A stretch of 16,598 nt of DNA from Mobilitalea sp. (GTDB lineage: Bacteria > Bacillota_A > Clostridia > Lachnospirales > Lachnospiraceae). The notes beneath the pieces were generated by a model, which searched no databases, was not told where the DNA came from, and saw only the letters and a program-made list of their open reading frames with translations. The stretch is taken from contig JARKQP010000804.1 of NCBI GenBank assembly GCA_029974875.1, positions 1-16,598 of the forward strand, written 5' to 3'. Of this stretch, positions 7,164 through 13,819 are shown piece by piece (positions within the stretch are counted from its first letter, which is position 1; the number at the start of each line of letters is the position of its first letter). Both the position numbers and the translations under genes were made by a program.

Positions 7164-8912
7164 CTATCTATTTTCTTCTGCCTGTGAATTTTTATCATCC
7201 TGAACCTGCCCGTCAGAAAGCAGAGGAACAATGAAAGTAATGATAGTTCCCTCTCCCTCCTTACTTTCTATTTCTAATCCATAGGCATCTCCGTAATATA
7301 ATTTAATTCTTTGATTAATATTTACCAGGGAGATCCCTTTAGGCGAAAAGTCCTGAATGCTCTCTGCCAATCTTTTCTTTTGTCTTTCCAGTGTTTTTTC
7401 AGGCATTCCTGCTCCATTATCACTTATCAGAATCCGCAATAAATCCCCTTCCTTCTTCCCAGTAATGATAACCTCCAGCTGACCCTTCACTCCCCCTCCG
7501 CCATAGGTTAGCGCATTCTCTATAATAGGCTGTATTAATTGCCTCAGTATTTTATAATCACATAGTTCGTCATCAACATCATAGGACACGGCAAATTTAT
7601 TATGGTATCGGACATTCATGATATAAATATACTGCTCAATAATCTGGAATTCTTTGAAAATATTAATGTATTCCTCCGGATGATAGGCATACCTTATTAA
7701 AGAGCTTAAGCCTTCCGACATGGCTTCAATATTCTCTTCGCCGCTCTCTATCGCCAAAGTCCTTATGGAATTTAGCGTATTATAAATAAAGTGTGCATTA
7801 ATCTGTTTCCGCAGCACATAAAGCTCCTGCTCCTGTTTTTTCAATTCCGCTTCATAAAGCTGCTGCTGGGTATTGAAAACCCGTCTGCTATAGTCCTCAA
7901 GACGGTCTAATAGCGCATTGATATCTCCCACCAGGGAGTTAATATCCGGACTTTTTGTTCCTACCAGACGTTCACGCAAAGTCTGGTTTCCCATTTGCTT
8001 CATTTCCTGAATCAGTAAATGAATCGGCTTTAATATGGTCTGGTTTGTAACAAAAACGCTAAGGAAGAAAAAGGCTACGATCAAAAGAATAAATATAATT
8101 GCCATATATAAAAAAGACCGTGCATAAGGCATGAGCAGCTCTTTATCCAGAGCTGTAACCAGTAAAAAATCACTGTTTGAGATTACGCTTTTTTTCTGGT
8201 AGCTGTGCTCCTCATTGATTAAATCCAGACTCGCCAAATCCTTGCTTTCATAATCTCTGTTATTTGCAACCAATACCTTGTTGTTTGTTTGATCCGCTAT
8301 TATAATTTCCAGATTTGCCAGACCCTCGTAGACTGAAAACTCCGACCGGATATGCGTATCCTTTGAAAGAAGAATGGCCATTCCAAGTTTCTTAACATTC
8401 CAGTCCGAAGCAGAATAGACTGTAGCACTGACTCCAATATAAGGAATGCCGTTCAACATAGTATAGAAAAAAGTATTCTGCCTCGCATCATCTTTATGTT
8501 CCTGATACAACCTCTTTGCCTCTTTATTATCAATACTTATTTCATACTGATAATCAAAGCCATCCCTGTCATAAAGTATGATACTGTCCAAATACTGATT
8601 ATTTTCAATGATACTTTTAATCAGGGAATAAACATTGGTATCAGTTTTATACCTCTTTCCGTAATTATCTTCTTCCAAAAACCGGTAAACCTTATTCTGG
8701 AAGGAAATTGTATCTGCCGACCTTATCAAGGTATCTGCATAATCATTCAAATCCTGTGATACCCTGCTCATGATAAATTCCAGGTTTGTGACTGCATTAT
8801 CTGTCGTAATATTAATAACCGATCCATAATATCCAAATAAAGTCATGAGATTTATCGTTCCCAATACAAACATAATAATGAGATAATTTCGTTTTAGGGT
8901 ATTATTCTTCAT
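7164..8912 (-). CDS. YesM-like sensor histidine kinase
   Basis: A 582-aa membrane sensor kinase of the LytS/YesM class. Seen: first transmembrane segment at about 10-30; an extracellular sensor domain of about 230 residues; second membrane segment at about 265-289; a HAMP-like region (290-345); a coiled coil (about 345-370); the phospho-acceptor motif QINAHFIYNTLNSI with His374; and an ATPase domain with N box QPIIENALTYG (Asn466), DNGAG (498-502) and G-box GISLVNINQRIKLYYG (526-541). The family usually has Pro before the His+1 Phe (NPHF); here it is Ala373. It would sense an extracellular ligand, probably an oligosaccharide or the SBP-ligand complex, and phosphorylate the regulator whose stop codon overlaps its start (ATGA, 4 nt). 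Confidence 0.93.
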   Translation of the reverse strand: MKNNTLKRNYLIIMFVLGTINLMTLFGYYGSVINITTDNAVTNLEFIMSRVSQDLNDYADTLIRSADTISFQNKVYRFLEEDNYGKRYKTDTNVYSLIKSIIENNQYLDSIILYDRDGFDYQYEISIDNKEAKRLYQEHKDDARQNTFFYTMLNGIPYIGVSATVYSASDWNVKKLGMAILLSKDTHIRSEFSVYEGLANLEIIIADQTNNKVLVANNRDYESKDLASLDLINEEHSYQKKSVISNSDFLLVTALDKELLMPYARSFLYMAIIFILLIVAFFFLSVFVTNQTILKPIHLLIQEMKQMGNQTLRERLVGTKSPDINSLVGDINALLDRLEDYSRRVFNTQQQLYEAELKKQEQELYVLRKQINAHFIYNTLNSIRTLAIESGEENIEAMSEGLSSLIRYAYHPEEYINIFKEFQIIEQYIYIMNVRYHNKFAVSYDVDDELCDYKILRQLIQPIIENALTYGGGGVKGQLEVIITGKKEGDLLRILISDNGAGMPEKTLERQKKRLAESIQDFSPKGISLVNINQRIKLYYGDAYGLEIESKEGEGTIITFIVPLLSDGQVQDDKNSQAEENR

Positions 8913-9658
8913 AGAAGTTCCTTACTTCCTGCAGTATTTTTACGCAGAGCTGTCGGGGAGGAATGATAACTGCGCTGAAACAGGCGACAAAAATAAAAGT
9001 AATCATCATACCCGCTCAATACGGCTATTTCCTTAACTGATTTTGATGTTTGGAGCAGAAGCTTCCTGGCATATTCCATCCGGATCTTAATCATATAATT
9101 TACAAAGGTCGTATTTAAATAACGGTTGAAATAAGAACATAAGGTATTGGAAGATATATTAAATTTTTCACTTATATCGGAAAGGGAATATTTCTCCTGA
9201 AGATTTAGGTTTAGATAGTTAAGTATAGCGTTGAATTTTTCACTGCAGACAATAGGCTCAATGGTTTCTTCTTTAAATTTTTCAGATAACCTCTGATGGA
9301 TCCGGATAAAAAGAGCTTCATAATCATTCTTTGTTACCGGCTTTAGCAGATAATCAAACGCATCAAGCTGTAAGGACTTGCGCAGATAACGGTAATCATC
9401 AAAGGCACTGATGAGAATATATTCTGCTTTCGAATGCTTTTCCTTTAACCGCTCAATCAATTCCAGGCCGTTAATAAACGGCATCATAATATCTGTAAAT
9501 ATAACATGCGGTTGCAGCCGGTCAATTTCCTCCATGGCTTTTAGCGGATTCGTATTCATCCCGACAAGTTCAAAATTATTTTCAACCCATGCAATCTCAG
9601 CTTTGTAATTTGCCAGTGCCATCGGTTCATCATCCACCATATACACCCGATAGATCAT
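8909..9658 (-). CDS. Short YesN-like response regulator (REC plus AraC-type HTH)
   Basis: A 249-aa transcription factor. The receiver domain occupies 1-125 with acidic pocket Asp9/Asp10, phospho-acceptor Asp56 (FTDIMMP), Ser84 (ILIS) and Lys106 (LLKP). The AraC/XylS DNA-binding domain fills about 142-242, with two helix-turn-helix units and the typical FCRLFQRSYHSSPTALR end. Most YesN-type regulators are roughly 400-550 aa and carry a long middle domain; here REC and AraC are joined by only about 20 residues. It is read first in the operon, with the kinase second. AAAGGGGG lies 8 nt before the ATG. Likely targets are the importer/sulfatase operon and the GH43 gene; AraC proteins commonly bind direct repeats about two helical turns apart. 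Confidence 0.93.
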   Translation of the reverse strand: MIYRVYMVDDEPMALANYKAEIAWVENNFELVGMNTNPLKAMEEIDRLQPHVIFTDIMMPFINGLELIERLKEKHSKAEYILISAFDDYRYLRKSLQLDAFDYLLKPVTKNDYEALFIRIHQRLSEKFKEETIEPIVCSEKFNAILNYLNLNLQEKYSLSDISEKFNISSNTLCSYFNRYLNTTFVNYMIKIRMEYARKLLLQTSKSVKEIAVLSGYDDYFYFCRLFQRSYHSSPTALRKNTAGSKELL

Positions 9659-9704
9659 ATGTTAATCCCCCTTTACATATAGATAAGCATAATCCCACAG
9701 TCAT

Positions 9705-9731
9705 ATTATACTAAGTTTCGAGATATGACAA
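9705..9731 (-). promoter_or_regulatory. Candidate promoter of the two-component operon
   Basis: On the minus strand, a perfect TATAAT (9705-9710) follows TTGTCA (9726-9731) with a 15-bp spacer, or CTTGTC with 16 bp. The spacer is short, suggesting a weak or activator-helped promoter. The start point would be about 40 nt before the regulator ATG. Confidence 0.5.
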
Positions 9732-9781
9732 GATATATTTATACTATTTGACGAATACTTTTTTCTCTGCCCACTTTTCTT

Positions 9782-9809
9782 TTGTAAAATAATCCATATC
9801 TTTTATGAT
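9782..9809 (+). promoter_or_regulatory. Candidate promoter of the second sulfatase gene
   Basis: TTGTAA (9782-9787), a 16-bp spacer and TATGAT (9804-9809). The transcript would begin near 9816 with a leader of about 100 nt that includes the hairpin at 9867-9896. The match is moderate. Confidence 0.4.
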
Positions 9810-9866
9810 ATCGTCAATATGAATCTTGGCTCTCCTGCTGTACACTGTAAACAAATAAATAAAAAT

Positions 9867-9896
9867 CTGCTTTGCAATATTATTCCTGCGAAGCAG
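9867..9896 (+). repeat. Leader stem-loop just before the sulfatase ribosome binding site
   Basis: CTGCTTTGCA (9867-9876) pairs with TGCGAAGCAG (9887-9896) over 10 positions (one G-U) around a 10-nt loop. It ends a few bases before the AAAGGGTGG ribosome binding site. It could stabilise the 5' end or modulate initiation. Confidence 0.5.
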
Positions 9897-9917
9897 CATT
9901 AGAAAGGGTGGACTTAT

Positions 9918-11378
9918 ATGAAACAACCTGATATTTTAGTTTTTATGAGCGATCAGCATAGCCCAGATTTTTCAGGGTGGGGAAAGGTGCCGGTGGACAC
10001 GCCGAATCTGTCCCGGCTCCGGTCAGACGGGTTATCTTTTGAAAATGCATATACCTCTTGTCCATTATGTGTCCCAGCCAGAATGTCTATGATGTCCGGT
10101 CTTCTGCCCTCAAGAACCGGTGTATTTACCAACGAGGATACCATCTCTGATATTACGCCCTGTTTTACCCACCTCCTGACAGAGGCAGGTTATGAAACAG
10201 TGTTAATTGGCCGGATGCATTTCGTGGGCAGGGATCAACGGCATGGATTTACGAAAAGGCTTGCCCCGGACATGACACCGGTTACCTGGAACCGGCCATG
10301 GGAGAAATTGCAGGAGGAACGCGGAAAGCTGGCTCCTACCTATGGAGAACCCTTCTGTACCTCGGTTGTCGGGGCAGGGGAATCACCTGTTATGAATTAT
10401 GATAAAATGGTAGTACAGACCGCTCTTAGCTACCTGTCGGAAGAACATGAAAAGCCACAGTTTATCGTTGTCGGTACCTATGGCCCACATTTTCCCTATG
10501 TAGGCAGACCGGATTTGTATACAAAATATCTGAAACGGGTAAAAACCCCCAACTTCTTTGGGAAGATACCGGATTATCTGGAAGGATTAGAATTGTTGGA
10601 TAAACGTATCAAAGGAGATGTGTCTGAGGCAGTGGCCAAGGGAACCCTGGCCGCTTATTGCAGTCTGATTGAGATTATGGATGACCAAATCGGGCAGGTG
10701 AGGCAGAGCTTTGAAGCCTTCACCGAAAGGAGGAATCAGGAGCATGTCTTTTGTTATCTCTCTGATCATGGGGATCAGGCCGGTGAGCGGCGGATTTTCG
10801 GAAAGCAGACCTTTTTTGAAAAATCAGCCCGGATACCTATGATTTTTAAAGGTAGCAGAATCAAAAACGGAGGGCTGGTACACGAGCCTGTCAGCATCCT
10901 GGACCTCGGTCCGACGCTATGCAGCATGGCGGGAATTACATATGATATTAAAACTGACGGCGTAGATCTTTCTCCTTGCCTGACTGGTGAAGCAATACCG
11001 GATCCTGATAGAGTTGTAATCAGTCAGTTCATGGAATCCTTGGATCAGATGTATTACTACGGGTACATGCTGCGGTATCGGCAATATAAATATATCTCCT
11101 ATCACAGATACGAGGACAAAGAGATGCTTTTTGATCTGGAGGAGGATCCAGAGGAGTCCGTAAATATCGCAAGAGAGCATCCAAAGCTTATCCAATGGTT
11201 CTCTGACAGGGCTAATTCCATCTGTATTGCAGAGCAGGTCGAGCAAGTGCAGAAAGAACATGTCCGTAATGCTGCCCTCTTTAGGAAATATGAGGAGGCA
11301 GTAGGCCCTGATGACAGTGAGCGTTGGAACCAAAATCCACCGGATGCCAGAGGAGATCTGGTTATTTATGCAGGATAA
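9918..11378 (+). CDS. Choline-sulfatase-like type I sulfatase
   Basis: A 486-aa cytoplasmic sulfatase. Seen: metal residue Asp12 (SDQHS); activation motif C51-V-P-A-R55 followed by MSMMSG; GYETVLIGRMHFVGRDQRHGF (91-111); GPHFPY with His191; LSDHGD with Asp283/His284; and Lys296. The block LPSRTGV plus G-x-M-H-F-V-G-x-D-Q-x-H-G-F closely resembles choline sulfatase BetC, but the motif Lys of GKMHF is Arg99 here and no BetC partner genes (betaine pathway) are present, so a different substrate is likely. It shares little beyond core motifs with the sulfatase at 1548-2972. AAAGGGTGG precedes the ATG. It is divergent from the regulator and convergent with GH43, so it is a single-gene unit in a glycan locus. 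Needs anSME for maturation. Confidence 0.9.
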   Translation: MKQPDILVFMSDQHSPDFSGWGKVPVDTPNLSRLRSDGLSFENAYTSCPLCVPARMSMMSGLLPSRTGVFTNEDTISDITPCFTHLLTEAGYETVLIGRMHFVGRDQRHGFTKRLAPDMTPVTWNRPWEKLQEERGKLAPTYGEPFCTSVVGAGESPVMNYDKMVVQTALSYLSEEHEKPQFIVVGTYGPHFPYVGRPDLYTKYLKRVKTPNFFGKIPDYLEGLELLDKRIKGDVSEAVAKGTLAAYCSLIEIMDDQIGQVRQSFEAFTERRNQEHVFCYLSDHGDQAGERRIFGKQTFFEKSARIPMIFKGSRIKNGGLVHEPVSILDLGPTLCSMAGITYDIKTDGVDLSPCLTGEAIPDPDRVVISQFMESLDQMYYYGYMLRYRQYKYISYHRYEDKEMLFDLEEDPEESVNIAREHPKLIQWFSDRANSICIAEQVEQVQKEHVRNAALFRKYEEAVGPDDSERWNQNPPDARGDLVIYAG

Positions 11379-11392
11379 ACCAGAGTGAAAAC

Positions 11393-11434
11393 ACCCCATA
11401 CAGGACTTTTATATTCCATTGTCCTATATGGGGT
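11393..11434. terminator. Hairpin between convergent sulfatase and GH43 genes
   Basis: ACCCCATA-c-AGGAC (11393-11406) pairs with GTCCT-a-TATGGGGT (11421-11434): 13 pairs with one C-A mismatch and a 14-nt loop. In the minus direction it is followed by GTGTTTTCACT, in the plus direction by AACATACC. It is probably a bidirectional terminator, better for GH43 than for the sulfatase, though neither side has a strong T run. Confidence 0.6.
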
Positions 11435-11501
11435 AACATACCACTATCAAGTAGACATGCAGCATTTCAATACAATGTCAAGCATCCTCCAGAAAAGCTA
11501 A

Positions 11502-13142
11502 TCATAACTTTGGCTGATAGTCAAAATAGTCAAAAGCTGCATACTTTTCCTTTGTTTCAGTAACACCGCTGGCATACATTCCAATGTAGGCTCCTACGAA
11601 GCCTCCTGCTGTCTCAGAGCCTAAGAAGCTGCCATCCACCTTCTCGGCTACTAGTTTTAATTCATCCTCTGACGCTCCTGCATAGAAGCTATAATCCGTT
11701 TCCTCGCCCTGGATTTTAAGGAAAAGGGCATTTCCATTATGCCTTGCATCCATCAGTATACTGCCAACGCATTGCTCCTGATAAAATTGCTTTCCATCCT
11801 CGATTCGCGTTCTGGTTGATATACAGCTTATGCGGACTCCGTCTCCGTCACCCCTGCTGCATTCCAGACGCAGCTGGTGTGCATCATTTTGAAGAATCAC
11901 AAGACCTGCACATTCTTTATCCTCCGGCAGGAAAATCATTTTCACCACCGCTTCAAACCTCATATGCTGCTGTCTTCTGCCCAGAAAACTGACTCCTTCC
12001 TCTGACCTTCTGGGCAGCTGAAAGCGCTCGAAGATATTTGCACTTGCGCCATCCATTTCCCAAGGAGTCAATTGCTTTTTTAGCAGTTTCAGTTTCAGGC
12101 AGCTATCCTCTATTTTTACCAAATCCCCCTTCGGCGTCCCCAGATAATTCCACTCATATCCTAAGGCAGGAGAATCAAAGTGCTCCAATTTACCTCTCAG
12201 ATTCTCACCGGACTTATTCCCATCAGCCTCTGCAATACTATCCGGGCTTGGATAAGTAAATTCCACCTTTCCCGTTCCATAGCTTACGATTGGCCATCCA
12301 TCCTCCCAGGTAACCGGTGCAAGGAAGGTCTCCCGGCCAAGGATCTTATGGTAGCCATTCATGAGTCTTGAGCCCAGCATCACCATATACCATGAGCCAT
12401 CCTTCAATTCAACGAGATCCCCATGCCCAACATTGCATATAGGGTAGTTCTTACCCAGATGCCTATGGGTCAAAATCGGATTTCCTTCATAGCCCTTATA
12501 TTCACCCATGACCTCCTTGCTTCTGCTGACCGTTATGGCATGAAAATGCTCCGTACCCCCCTCCGCAATCATCAGGTAATACCAGCCGTCCTTCTTATAC
12601 AGGTGTGGGCCTTCCGGAGAAGCTGCCCCTTTTAAGGCGCCCTGCCATAATATTTTGCGTTCTCCCACCAGCTCCATCTTATCTAAGTCAATCTGGCTGC
12701 AGTAAATTCCCTGCTCATTGCCAAAGCCTGTGGTTCCTGTATAGTATACCTTTCCATCATCATCAAAAAACAAGGATGGATCAATGCCGTCCGCACCCTC
12801 CAGGATATGCATCTCAGACCAGGGTCCTTTCGGATCCTTGGCAGTAACAATGAAGTTCTTGCATCCCAGGGTCATATTGGTAGTAATCATATAGAAAGTA
12901 CCCTTGTTATAACGGATGGTTGGCGCAAAAATCCCCCCGGAAATCATCTCATGGGTTACGGGCAGCTGACTTGGCCTGTCCAGCACATGCCCGATCTGCT
13001 CCCAATGAGTCAAGTCCCTGCTATGAAAGATAGGAACTCCCGGGAAAAAGCTAAAGCTGGAAGTAACTAAGTAAAAATCATCCTCAACACGGACGATGGA
13101 TGGATCCGGATAAAATCCGGGAATAATCGGATTGTTTATCAT
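11502..13142 (-). CDS. Glycoside hydrolase family 43 beta-xylosidase/alpha-arabinofuranosidase, intracellular
   Basis: A 546-aa GH43 enzyme that removes xylose or arabinose from short oligosaccharides with inversion. Seen: IIPGFYPDPSIVRVEDDFYLVTSSFSFFPGVPI with general base Asp13; GIDPSLFFDDDGKVYY with the pKa-modulating Asp121; and ASPEGPHLYKKDGWYYL with general acid Glu177. The five-bladed propeller covers about 5-300, and a C-terminal beta-sandwich (concanavalin-like, about 315-546) completes it, as in XynB-type GH43_11/12 enzymes. There is no signal peptide. AGGAGG precedes the ATG. It is a single-gene unit with its own operator region and is convergent with the second sulfatase. Xylosidase and arabinofuranosidase activity cannot be separated from sequence alone. 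Confidence 0.92.
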   Translation of the reverse strand: MINNPIIPGFYPDPSIVRVEDDFYLVTSSFSFFPGVPIFHSRDLTHWEQIGHVLDRPSQLPVTHEMISGGIFAPTIRYNKGTFYMITTNMTLGCKNFIVTAKDPKGPWSEMHILEGADGIDPSLFFDDDGKVYYTGTTGFGNEQGIYCSQIDLDKMELVGERKILWQGALKGAASPEGPHLYKKDGWYYLMIAEGGTEHFHAITVSRSKEVMGEYKGYEGNPILTHRHLGKNYPICNVGHGDLVELKDGSWYMVMLGSRLMNGYHKILGRETFLAPVTWEDGWPIVSYGTGKVEFTYPSPDSIAEADGNKSGENLRGKLEHFDSPALGYEWNYLGTPKGDLVKIEDSCLKLKLLKKQLTPWEMDGASANIFERFQLPRRSEEGVSFLGRRQQHMRFEAVVKMIFLPEDKECAGLVILQNDAHQLRLECSRGDGDGVRISCISTRTRIEDGKQFYQEQCVGSILMDARHNGNALFLKIQGEETDYSFYAGASEDELKLVAEKVDGSFLGSETAGGFVGAYIGMYASGVTETKEKYAAFDYFDYQPKL

Positions 13143-13158
13143 GATACTTCTCCTCCTG

Positions 13159-13200
13159 GTTTACATTATCTTGTTTACATTATACAGTTCACATTATATA
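13159..13200 (-). repeat. Three tandem 14-bp repeats in the GH43 leader
   Basis: GTTTACATTATCTT (13159-13172), GTTTACATTATACA (13173-13186) and GTTCACATTATATA (13187-13200) are contiguous imperfect copies. They lie between the ribosome binding site and the palindrome. They could be a multi-copy regulator site or a 5'-leader element. Confidence 0.65.
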
Positions 13201-13220
13201 GTTTAATATATAAACTATAT
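13196..13220. promoter_or_regulatory. 25-bp palindromic operator candidate for GH43
   Basis: ATATAGTTTA (13196-13205) and TAAACTATAT (13211-13220) are perfect reverse complements around ATATA. The right half overlaps the candidate -10 box. The half-site TAGTTTA resembles the TTAGTTTG-like half of xylose repressor (XylR, ROK family) operators, which would suit a xylosidase gene. This is analogy only, and no xylR is in the window. Confidence 0.5.
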
Positions 13221-13241
13221 TAAGTTTAACATACTTCCCAA
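13214..13241 (-). promoter_or_regulatory. Candidate GH43 promoter
   Basis: On the minus strand, TTGGGA (13236-13241), a 16-bp spacer and TATAGT (13214-13219). The start point would be near 13207, giving a leader of about 65 nt. A weak promoter with the -10 inside the palindrome fits negative control plus activation. Confidence 0.45.
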
Positions 13242-13254
13242 GGAATTACCAAGC

Positions 13255-13292
13255 AAAATTATGACCTTATTATAGTAAAATCATAACCTTAT
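13255..13292 (-). promoter_or_regulatory. Two direct repeats, 22-bp period: candidate AraC-type activator site
   Basis: On the minus strand the motif ATAAGGTYATRATTTT occurs twice (13292-13277 and 13270-13255), identical at 14 of 16 positions and offset by 22 bp, two helical turns. The proximal copy ends about 14 bp upstream of the GH43 -35 box. This is the usual placement for an AraC-family activator, so the YesN-like regulator at 8909-9658 is a candidate binder. Confidence 0.5.
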
Positions 13293-13474
13293 CGGATAAA
13301 TCCCATCTGCTAACAAGTCTTTCTTGGGAGGTCAGGTGCTGTTTCAGTTTTATAAGTCCCTCTTTTATAAAGTCTGCCATAAATATAATAATTAAGTTTT
13401 ATGGTATATATGTCGGTTATTTATATAAACCTTTGTAAAATATGTAAGAATTTCTCTTTTAGCCCCATATTTAA
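13293..13474. other. Intergenic stretch, no feature recognised
   Basis: AT-rich sequence between the GH43 control region and the toxin promoter. I see no supported coding sequence or strong hairpin. Confidence 0.5.
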
Positions 13475-13503
13475 TCGACTTTCGTCTATCTTAATGCTAA
13501 AAT
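13475..13503 (+). promoter_or_regulatory. Promoter of the toxin mRNA
   Basis: TCGACT (13475-13480), 17 bp, then TAAAAT (13498-13503) preceded by TGC, an extended -10. The start would be near 13510, so the mRNA would open with AGGTAACAGGAAA and have a leader of about 119 nt. The opposing antitoxin promoter has the same TGCTAWAAT core and the same 13-nt initial sequence. Confidence 0.6.
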
Positions 13504-13521
13504 ATCTACAGGTAACAGGAA

Positions 13522-13539
13522 ATGTCAATTTATTGACAT
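13522..13539 (+). repeat. 5'-end stem-loop of the toxin mRNA
   Basis: ATGTCAAT and ATTGACAT are perfect reverse complements around TT. Placed about 12 nt from the predicted start, it would form a 7-8 bp hairpin with a tight loop, like the 5' structures that stabilise or silence type I toxin mRNAs. Confidence 0.55.
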
Positions 13540-13572
13540 GGGATAATTATGAGTGCTTGCCCTTCTATCTTT

Positions 13573-13628
13573 ACATAGGAGGAGGTGAACTACCTTGACT
13601 AGACCACATAGAAAGGGGAGTGAACCTT
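13573..13628 (+). promoter_or_regulatory. Duplicated ribosome-binding segment before the toxin
   Basis: Two related units start 33 bp apart: ACATAGGAGGAGGTGAAC at 13573 and ACATAGAAAGGGGAGTGAAC at 13606. The second Shine-Dalgarno (AAAGGGGAG, 13612-13620) serves the toxin ATG at 13629. The first (AGGAGGAGGTG, 13577-13587) is stronger and precedes a TTG at 13595 in another frame that could be read to 13756 (53 codons) across the toxin. It may be a standby ribosome site or a leader frame. Confidence 0.6.
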
Positions 13629-13733
13629 ATGACAGTTGCAGAAGCTTTATCTTTAATGATAACCTTTGCTACGCTCGTTATAGCATTAATCACTCTTGTT
13701 GTTCATTTAATAAAAATGAACAACAAAAAATGA
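13629..13733 (+). CDS. Hol-Tox-like small hydrophobic toxin (type I toxin-antitoxin)
   Basis: A 34-aa peptide beginning MTVAEALSLMITFATLV, then a continuous hydrophobic helix (about residues 7-28) and a polar, basic tail ending KMNNKK. This pattern (short Glu-Ala-Leu-Ser-Leu-Met start, one membrane helix, Lys/Asn tail) matches the Firmicute putative holin-like toxin family. Members are believed to insert in the membrane and depolarise it when not silenced. Start chosen for AAAGGGGAGTG, 8 nt upstream. The TGA stop lies inside the 12-bp hairpin at 13729-13767, and a near-consensus promoter faces the gene from its 3' side, the arrangement of type I systems such as txpA/ratA. The family call is by pattern; toxicity is inferred. 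Confidence 0.8.
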   Translation: MTVAEALSLMITFATLVIALITLVVHLIKMNNKK

Positions 13734-13813
13734 TTATCCTGCACCCTGAGAAGTAAGGATAATCATTCTGAACAATTAGGACAAGCATAGGTTTTACCCC
13801 TATGTTTCCTGTT
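13724..13813 (-). ncRNA. Predicted antisense antitoxin RNA
   Basis: Predicted from the promoter at 13820-13848 to the T run after the hairpin at 13729-13767, about 90 nt. It would fold into a 5' hairpin (AAACATAGG against CCTATGCTT, 13807-13783, loop GGTAAAA, one G-U pair) and the terminator stem. Its 3' half is fully complementary to the end of the toxin coding region and the toxin 3' UTR, so it could pair with the mRNA and block translation or cause its decay. No open frame of note is in it. The exact ends are estimates. Confidence 0.65.
13725..13767 (-). terminator. Shared 12-bp terminator hairpin over the toxin stop codon
   Basis: AATGATTATCCT (13729-13740) and AGGATAATCATT (13756-13767) are perfect reverse complements with a 15-nt loop. 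In the minus direction it is followed by an uninterrupted T run (13730-13725), a good intrinsic terminator for the antitoxin RNA. In the plus direction it is followed by CTGAACAATT, a poor U-tract, so it would be less efficient for the toxin mRNA. Confidence 0.8.
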
Positions 13814-13819
13814 ACCTCC

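Larger units (their letters stand above)
13510..13817. repeat. 13-bp inverted repeat bracketing the toxin-antitoxin locus
   Basis: AGGTAACAGGAAA at 13510-13522 recurs on the minus strand at 13817-13805. Each copy lies directly after one of the two convergent promoters, so both RNAs should begin with nearly the same sequence. They could also be remnants of terminal repeats of a small mobile unit; no target-site duplication is evident. Confidence 0.6.

Noticed and set aside
9744..9926. 60-codon minus-strand frame between the regulator and the second sulfatase
   Set aside because: It has no ribosome binding site, overlaps the sulfatase start and the two candidate promoters, and encodes nothing recognisable; its lysine-rich end reflects AT-rich sequence.
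10917..11399. 160-codon minus-strand frame inside the second sulfatase
   Set aside because: It is antisense to a sulfatase with intact motifs and has no homology pattern of its own; a shadow frame.
13401..13598. 65-codon plus-strand frame upstream of the toxin
   Set aside because: No Shine-Dalgarno, odd composition, and it runs across the toxin promoter and leader hairpin.
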